Source of the DNA: Fragilariopsis cylindrus CCMP1102
Taxonomy: Eukaryota; Bacillariophyta; Bacillariophyceae; Bacillariales; Bacillariaceae
DNA: 64,000 bases
Assembly (NCBI GenBank): GCA_900095095.1
Contig: FMBT01000151.1
Span: 29,614-93,613, forward strand
Direction of reading: 5' to 3'
The notes beneath the pieces are model-generated. The model did not search any database. It saw only the letters and a list, made by a program, of their open reading frames with translations, and was not told the origin of the DNA. Shown here one piece after another: positions 58,747 through 64,000 of the stretch. Positions within the stretch are counted from its first letter, which is position 1; every line of letters starts with the position of its first letter. A program made the translations under genes and the position numbers.

Positions 58747-59703
58747 TTTTCTGGTTTTGTTTGTTTGCTTTATTATTAGTATAGTGTTTGTTTTGTAATA
58801 ACAATAATAATCTAGAATCGTTGTCGAAAAAACAAGATGATACAACACGAATTTTAACGATTTCAAATTTTTTATTCGTGGTCCTAGAGTTGCTCGTCTG
58901 GCCGCCGTTATTTTAGAGGGCTTCGGTAAATTTGTATCTTGACGATATTTTGAATCTTATCGAAGTTCAATGGCGTACTAAGTACTTCACTTCAATGACT
59001 CCTACAGATTGATTTCATTCGATGGGTAATATTACCCCTGACTTAGCAGGTATCTATTTATTAAGTTAGTGTTCCTGTTCCTCCAATAAAAGAATGCAAA
59101 AAATAAGCAAACAACATCGGCAATTATGCGAATGAAAAAGAGATTCGAGAAGCAATTTTGGAATACTAGTCAACAAGTACACTCTTTGAGAAAGTCACAA
59201 AAAACAAAACATATATATACAAACACCACCCTCATATTTGTACTGTCTTCCCTGTCCTCGCTGTGCTTTAATATACGATGAACTCCACTTTCATCGGTCC
59301 TACCAAATCGCTTTGCCGGAGCGGCGTTGGCGGCAGTAGTGGTCGCACTCGTCGTAATATTGTTATTCAACAACAAAAACGTCATCGACATCAACATCAA
59401 AGACAACAGCAGAAAGACAAGGGCGACACGCAGTATGTACGTCAAGATTAATTACAAGGGATACTAGCAAAGGTACAATGTTTCATTATTGTCGTCGTCG
59501 TCGTCGTCACGACCAATTTCAATTCGCGCAATTTCTACTTCGTCGTCGACGGATAATACTCAGAGTAAGACAAACAAAATAACGGGGGCGTTAGCGATGA
59601 CGGCAGCAGCAGCAGCAGCAGCTGTTTTTCTTGGAGTGGAACAGAAAAAAGAGCTTCAAAGAAAGCGAGAAAATAAGAAACAAAAAGTAGAGAAGGAGTA
59701 ACG
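58747..59703. other. Gene-poor stretch with ambiguous frames upstream of the kinase gene
   Basis: From 59489 to 59701 a plus-strand frame without a nearby ATG encodes a Ser/Thr-rich piece with GALAMTAAAAAAAVFLGV and a Lys/Glu-rich end. It could be the true N-terminus of the kinase gene, reached through one more frameshift near 59701. A minus-strand frame (59170-59397) is weak. Confidence 0.35.
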
Positions 59704-62700
59704 ATGACCACAACATCAGTCGCTGCGAAGACGACCGAGGACGAGGACGGTCATAGATACGACTGGGTTTCTATCAATGGTTACGCCCCTTTTTCGGCAT
59801 GATCTATATAACAATATTCACGACGTGAGGACTGCGACGAATAACGGTTTTCGTAGCCTCACCTTCAGCGATCTGATTGCTAAGGTCAACACTATTAACA
59901 ATAATAATAATAATAATAATAATGCTCATACTACCAGCATGGAACCTCTTCAAAGGAAGACTGCTTTCGAAAAATAGACTTTCTCCTTCCCAAATCCATC
60001 AACCAAGAAACGTTATGATCAGTCGGATGCGTTCTGTTGCTGGTCGTGGTTTACATGATAAGTATAATGTCGATTGGAAGACCGTGTTGGGAGAGGGAGC
60101 ATATGGTTCTGTACATCCAGCCCGATTGGCATTGACAGGAGAAAAGGTGAGTCTAATTTAGGTTTGATTTTTACTTCTGAGATATCAAAATTTCTTCTTT
60201 AATCGATTCTTTGTTAATTTGCAAGTATGCGTCCAATGATTGGCAAGGCTTTCTCTCGTTACGATTATTCTTTGATGTGTGTTTAAGTAAATGTTGTTTT
60301 ACTAACCTTTTTGTCAAAAAAAATGTAAACACCATTTGCGGTATATATTCGTCGAATTCTATTATCAAAATGAAATTGAATAGGTCGCCCTAAAAAAAAT
60401 ATCAAAGCGATACACGAATTCATCCGATTTTTTTACAGAAACAGATGCATTGCTTCGAATATATGATAACGGCGGTCATCCAAACATATCGGGTTTACGG
60501 GATATGGTAAGTCATCGTATATATATACAAATATGAATAACATGATGATAATGGTGATGAATTGGAAGTAAGTTATTGATCCAACATAATATTTCGTTTT
60601 GCTAATTTTATATAATGTTATATTATGTCGCTTTTCATCAAAAATGCTTCAATCTTGGTCATTTAACGATATTCGTCAGTATGAAGATTCGACGCATTTC
60701 TACCTAGTGATGGATCTGATAACTGGGGGAGAACTTTTCGACCATTTGTCAAACGACGGAGCCTACTCTGAAGCCGATGCGGCACGATTGGTGTTCGAAA
60801 TAGCTTCGGCCTTAGCCTTTATGCATGGTGTTGGGGTCATCCATGGTGATATTAAACCGGAAAATCTTATGCTATGCAGCAGGAAACGACGTGGTGGAAC
60901 TATCAAGATTATTGACTTTGGCTGCGCCATCACGCAACCTGTTGGTCATTACGACGCGGCAGGAGCCATCACTGATAACGACGAAAGCAGCAGTAGTGAC
61001 AACGTGGGGGGACCGGCAGAGACGGGCACAACGGGATATTGGCCTCCCGAGCGTTTTCGAGGACACAAATTAACACCAAATGTAGATACATGGGCACTCG
61101 GTATTATAGTGTATATTATGTTAATGGGATTTCACCCCTTCGACGTCGACTGCGATCGGTCAGACGAGGAAGTGGCGGCCGCCATCCAAAAAAATCCACA
61201 CCCTCCAATGGACGAAATGCATGTCGGACATTTGTCCGAATCTGCGAAGGATCTCATACGTAGATTGATGGAATCGGATCCTGATAAACGGATGACCGCA
61301 TACGAACTTATGCATCACGAATGGGTACAGGGTGAAACCGCATCGACTGAAAAGATCGAAGATTCTGATAAGAGACTTTCAAAATTCCAGGATTTGCGAT
61401 ACAAACTAGAAGCGAGCGTGTTCGCAGTTCTTGTCAATCAGGGCCACGCAAACCTGACCATGAGCGAGTCGAAACGAAAGAGTACAGAAGCACATCGAAA
61501 CAGTGGAGTATCCATAATGAAATCGGTATTTGACGTCTTCGATAAAGATGGCAAAGGTTTCGTAACCGGTGAGGATATTGGCAAAGTGGTCACGGCACAA
61601 ACTGGACAAGAACTTAAAACGCATGATGCTAACGAATTTTTGAAGGACGGAAACCAACAATCGGAACTTTCCCTGTCAGATTTTTCCAATCTTTTTTCTG
61701 GGATGAAACACAAACACTTTCCCGTAAGTTCGATTGTTGCATTTGTCCTAAATACTGTAATTTGTATGACAAACTGAATGTATTTTGAATTATAATATTT
61801 TCCCGGTGCCTGATCTTAATTAATTAATTTTCCGTCTCGTCATGCCTATCTGTCCATTGCAAATCATACTGATCCATACTTTCATAATTGTAAAGCGAGG
61901 GCATTACATTTTTCTTGCCGGTGACGAAGGTAAATCCATGTATTTTCTCTCCTCAGGAAAAGTCGAAGTTCAGACTCGTAAGGGACAGCTGGTTGCCATA
62001 CTGAGGAATGGTGACTTTTTTGGTGAAGGTAGTTTGCTAGATGATGATAAGAAACGATTCACGACGGCTAAATGTGCCACACCGGTCGACGTGGTCGAAA
62101 TTAACCGGGAAGATTTTGATCGATATACTAGGTCATCAGTCGACACGAAAACTGAACTTAAACGTAAATGGAGGGCAAGATCGCTGGTGTATGCCAAGAA
62201 TCTACTTAGATTTGAACAAAGTTTGAAGGCGCGGACATTGAAAAAAGGGGACGTTGTCTACCGGGAGGGTGATAAGGGTACGGCAATGTTTCGAGTGGAC
62301 GATTTAGAAGGAGGAGAACTAGAGGTTCTACACGGCGACGTTCCGGTGCACAAGTACTTTTCGGGTGATTCGTTTGGAGAATCCTCCCTTTTGTTTGTTA
62401 AACCAAGAAGTTCCACCGTACGATGTGTTTCTGACAACTGTCGTATCCACGAGATGAGCGGAGAGGATTTCATGGCCGTCGTTCCAATCAAGTCCGAACT
62501 CAGCAGCAGCCCTCCGTAACATGTGTCGGAAGCGTCTCTTCAAGCGTGCTGTTAAGCAGTTTTCATTAGAAACAAATCGAGGTTTGAGTGACGAAGACAT
62601 AGTCGCCGCCTTTCACAATGCCGACCAGAGCAATTCTGGGTATTTGAATGTAGACGATGTCCGAAGGATCATGCACCGTATGGATCCGAAATTTCCTATG

Positions 62701-62808
62701 TCTGAAATCCACGAGCTCATGAAATTCGTCGACGTCGATGACGATGGAAGAGTGTGTTTAGACGAATTCAAACAAATCTTTCGTCAGTTCGAGGACGAGA
62801 AGTCTTAA
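59704..62808 (+). CDS. Protein kinase with EF-hands and two cNMP-binding domains (three frameshifts)
   Basis: Exons 59704-60146, 60384-60506, 60680-61723 and 61896-62808. Removing one extra base at each of T5 59790-59794, A5 59970-59974 and CC 62484-62485 gives 839 residues. The kinase has VLGEGAYGSVHPA, VALKKISKR, HGDIKPENLM (Gly in place of the HRD Arg; the catalytic Asp remains), IDFGCAI and TTGYWPPERF. A degenerate EF-hand (FDKDGKGFVTGED) follows, then two cNMP-binding domains (GHYIFLAGDEGKSMYFLSSGKV...NGDFFGEGSLL; KKGDVVYREGDKG...SGDSFGESSLLF). After CRKRLFKRAVK come EF-hands (NADQSNSGYLNVDD, VDVDDDGRVCLDEF). It would link calcium and cyclic-nucleotide signals; which nucleotide binds is unknown. 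The second cNMP cassette lacks a clear Arg, so binding there is doubtful. The exact N-terminus is uncertain. Confidence 0.75.
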
Positions 62809-63455
62809 TAAAGATTTTTTTTTCAGGAGGAACATTCTTTCCAAATAAAAGTGCGCCGTGCTTGTTTTTCTTACATCAGATCTTAGACAAGAACAATAAC
62901 TGGATATAATATGGATACTACGGTACGGATCGGATCACACACAATCAATCTGTCGAATTTTTGATCTTTATCCAATAATTTTACTGAATACCGGTATCAT
63001 TTTTTTAAACATATAATATAATAATATATTTTTCAAGTTTTTCTAAAATAAACTAGCTTTAGTAGAGGACAACATTTTTTATTAAAGTACAAAAGAGACA
63101 CGTATTTACAAAAGGAAAACAGACCTCCTCTCTCGCTCACGTTAGCGAAGAAAATATGTATGGATATAATATGATAAGCAGCAGCTGCGGTACTGTATGT
63201 AGTGTTGTTAGGCTGACACCAATACAATACTACAGTATATGTATTGGCACGATAATGAAAAAATAATATAAGTAATGAATGTTTCGATTCCTAGAGGAAC
63301 CGTTTTGTTTGAACTGTCGTGTATATAACGTGAGTGGGTCGAAGACAACCAACCGAGAAGGCTTTTTCAATAAAACAAGTAGAATCGGTGAAATAATCGT
63401 CGTTGGTACTGTAACTGTAACTGTAACTGTAACTGTAAAATATATATATTTGTTT
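62809..63455. other. Intergenic between convergent genes, 647 bases
   Basis: AT-rich. Ends in an ACTGTA hexamer repeat (63408-63438). No gene is supported. Confidence 0.4.
63408..63438. repeat. ACTGTA hexamer repeat
   Basis: Five units in tandem in the 3' flank of the Rab gene. Confidence 0.9.
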
Positions 63456-63980
63456 TCAACAACATCCTGACTTGGGTGTATTTTCTGTGGCCTGTGCAGC
63501 ACCAAGATTGACTGGTTGGGTAGCGCCTCCACCATTCACGGAACCTTGTTCTGCCGTTGACGCTCCTCCGCCGGATGCAGAATTGCCATACTTCCTGCTT
63601 CAAATTCATCAATACGTTTACGTTTGATGGTAGTAGATAATCCATAAAACATTTTTTCAACATTGATTCCAGTAAGGGCTGATGTTTCAAAGAATTCTAC
63701 ACCATATTCTTCGGCTAATTGCTTCCCTTCCTCAAGTGTAACAACTCGATCATTATCAAGATCACTTTTGTTACCACATAAGACAATATCACAATCTGGT
63801 GGTGCTCTTGTTTTGATATCTCTCATCCAACCAATAACATGATCAAAGGATGGTCGATTTGAAATATCATATGTTAGGACGAAACCATCTGCCCGTCCAA
63901 AAAAGTTCGATGTTAATGATCGGAATCTTTCCTGTCCTGCTGTATCCCACAATTGCAAACGCATGGGTACGCCCTCGATC
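63456..63980 (-). CDS. Rab-family small GTPase, 5' exon(s) outside the window (one-base frameshift)
   Basis: An exon starting after ...AATAG at 63981 reads IEGVPMRLQLWDTAGQERFRSL (switch II), then FVLTYDISNRPSF, CGNKSDL (G4) and ETSALTG (G5). The P-loop and switch I lie in an exon beyond the right edge. The frame steps back one base near 63588-63592 (EAGS to GNSASGGG), after which a Gly/Ala-rich tail ends in SGCC and TGA at 63456. That Cys pair is the expected geranylgeranylation site, which supports the shift. Without the shift the protein ends in QNKVP with no prenylation site. It directs vesicle traffic; the Rab subgroup (Rab1/8-like) is uncertain. Confidence 0.85.
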
Positions 63981-64000
63981 TATTTTATTGATATATTATA

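Noticed and set aside
59170-59397. Minus-strand frame with a hydrophobic start (MLMSMTFLLL)
   Set aside because: No family match, the first in-frame ATG cuts into the hydrophobic part, and the C-terminal part looks like chance sequence.
62521-62808. Separate small EF-hand gene starting MCRKRLFK
   Set aside because: CRKRLFKRAVK normally follows the cNMP/EF linker in this family, and one extra C at 62484-62485 joins it in frame to the kinase gene.
1-64000. Transposons, LTRs, CRISPR arrays, rRNA, tRNA
   Set aside because: I saw no transposase or reverse transcriptase motif, no long terminal repeats, no spaced repeats and no tRNA fold that I could support by reading.

Overview
This window is nuclear DNA from a photosynthetic stramenopile, most likely a diatom. 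The evidence is indirect but consistent. The sequence is AT-rich by eye. Genes lie close together on both strands, many with short GT-AG introns. Proteins are full of Asn, Ser and Gln runs. Several protein types are typical of diatoms: LRR membrane proteins with a long disordered cytosolic head, a DUF6824 regulator, and N-termini resembling the signal peptide plus Phe presequence of proteins sent across complex-plastid membranes. I saw no transposon, CRISPR array, rRNA or tRNA. I read 29 coding loci; those at the left and right edges are cut off.

Layout. 1-16 kb: edge-truncated hypothetical (-), folate/biopterin transporter (-), type I membrane protein (+), methyltransferase (-), POT peptide transporter (+), eight-exon ABCC transporter (-). 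17-27 kb: 55-residue protein, DUF6824 protein and CNOT9 (all +), an orphan exon-like ORF (-), SET protein (-), LRR protein (+). 28-43 kb: FTR1 iron permease (-), BCAS2/SPF27 (+), NAA25 (-), TDP1 (-), sulfotransferase (-), PXMP4 (+), plastid-type acyltransferase-like protein (-). 43-64 kb: LRR membrane protein (+), LPMO-like secreted protein (-), proteasome beta subunit with a presequence (+), Fic-RING protein (-), YIPF6-like (+), aspartate carbamoyltransferase (-), WHG-repeat protein (+), PNO1 (-), kinase/EF-hand/cNMP-binding protein (+), Rab GTPase (-, cut by the right edge).

The genes do not form one pathway. They are mostly single-copy housekeeping genes (mRNA decay, splicing, N-terminal acetylation, ribosome assembly, pyrimidine synthesis, DNA repair, vesicle traffic) mixed with membrane transporters and lineage-specific proteins.

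Two points matter for reading the annotation. First, at least ten conserved genes are interrupted by single-base frameshifts, mostly one missing base and often in a short homopolymer. After correction most gene lengths come out divisible by three, so the simplest reading is uncorrected sequence error; one gene (PXMP4) remains unresolved. Second, the most unusual architectures are a degenerate Fic domain joined to a RING finger (50284-52927), a beta-type proteasome subunit with a secretory/plastid-type N-terminus (48728-49591), a kinase with two cyclic-nucleotide-binding domains between EF-hands (59704-62808), and a protein made of three AT-hook-like plus WHG units (56394-57010).
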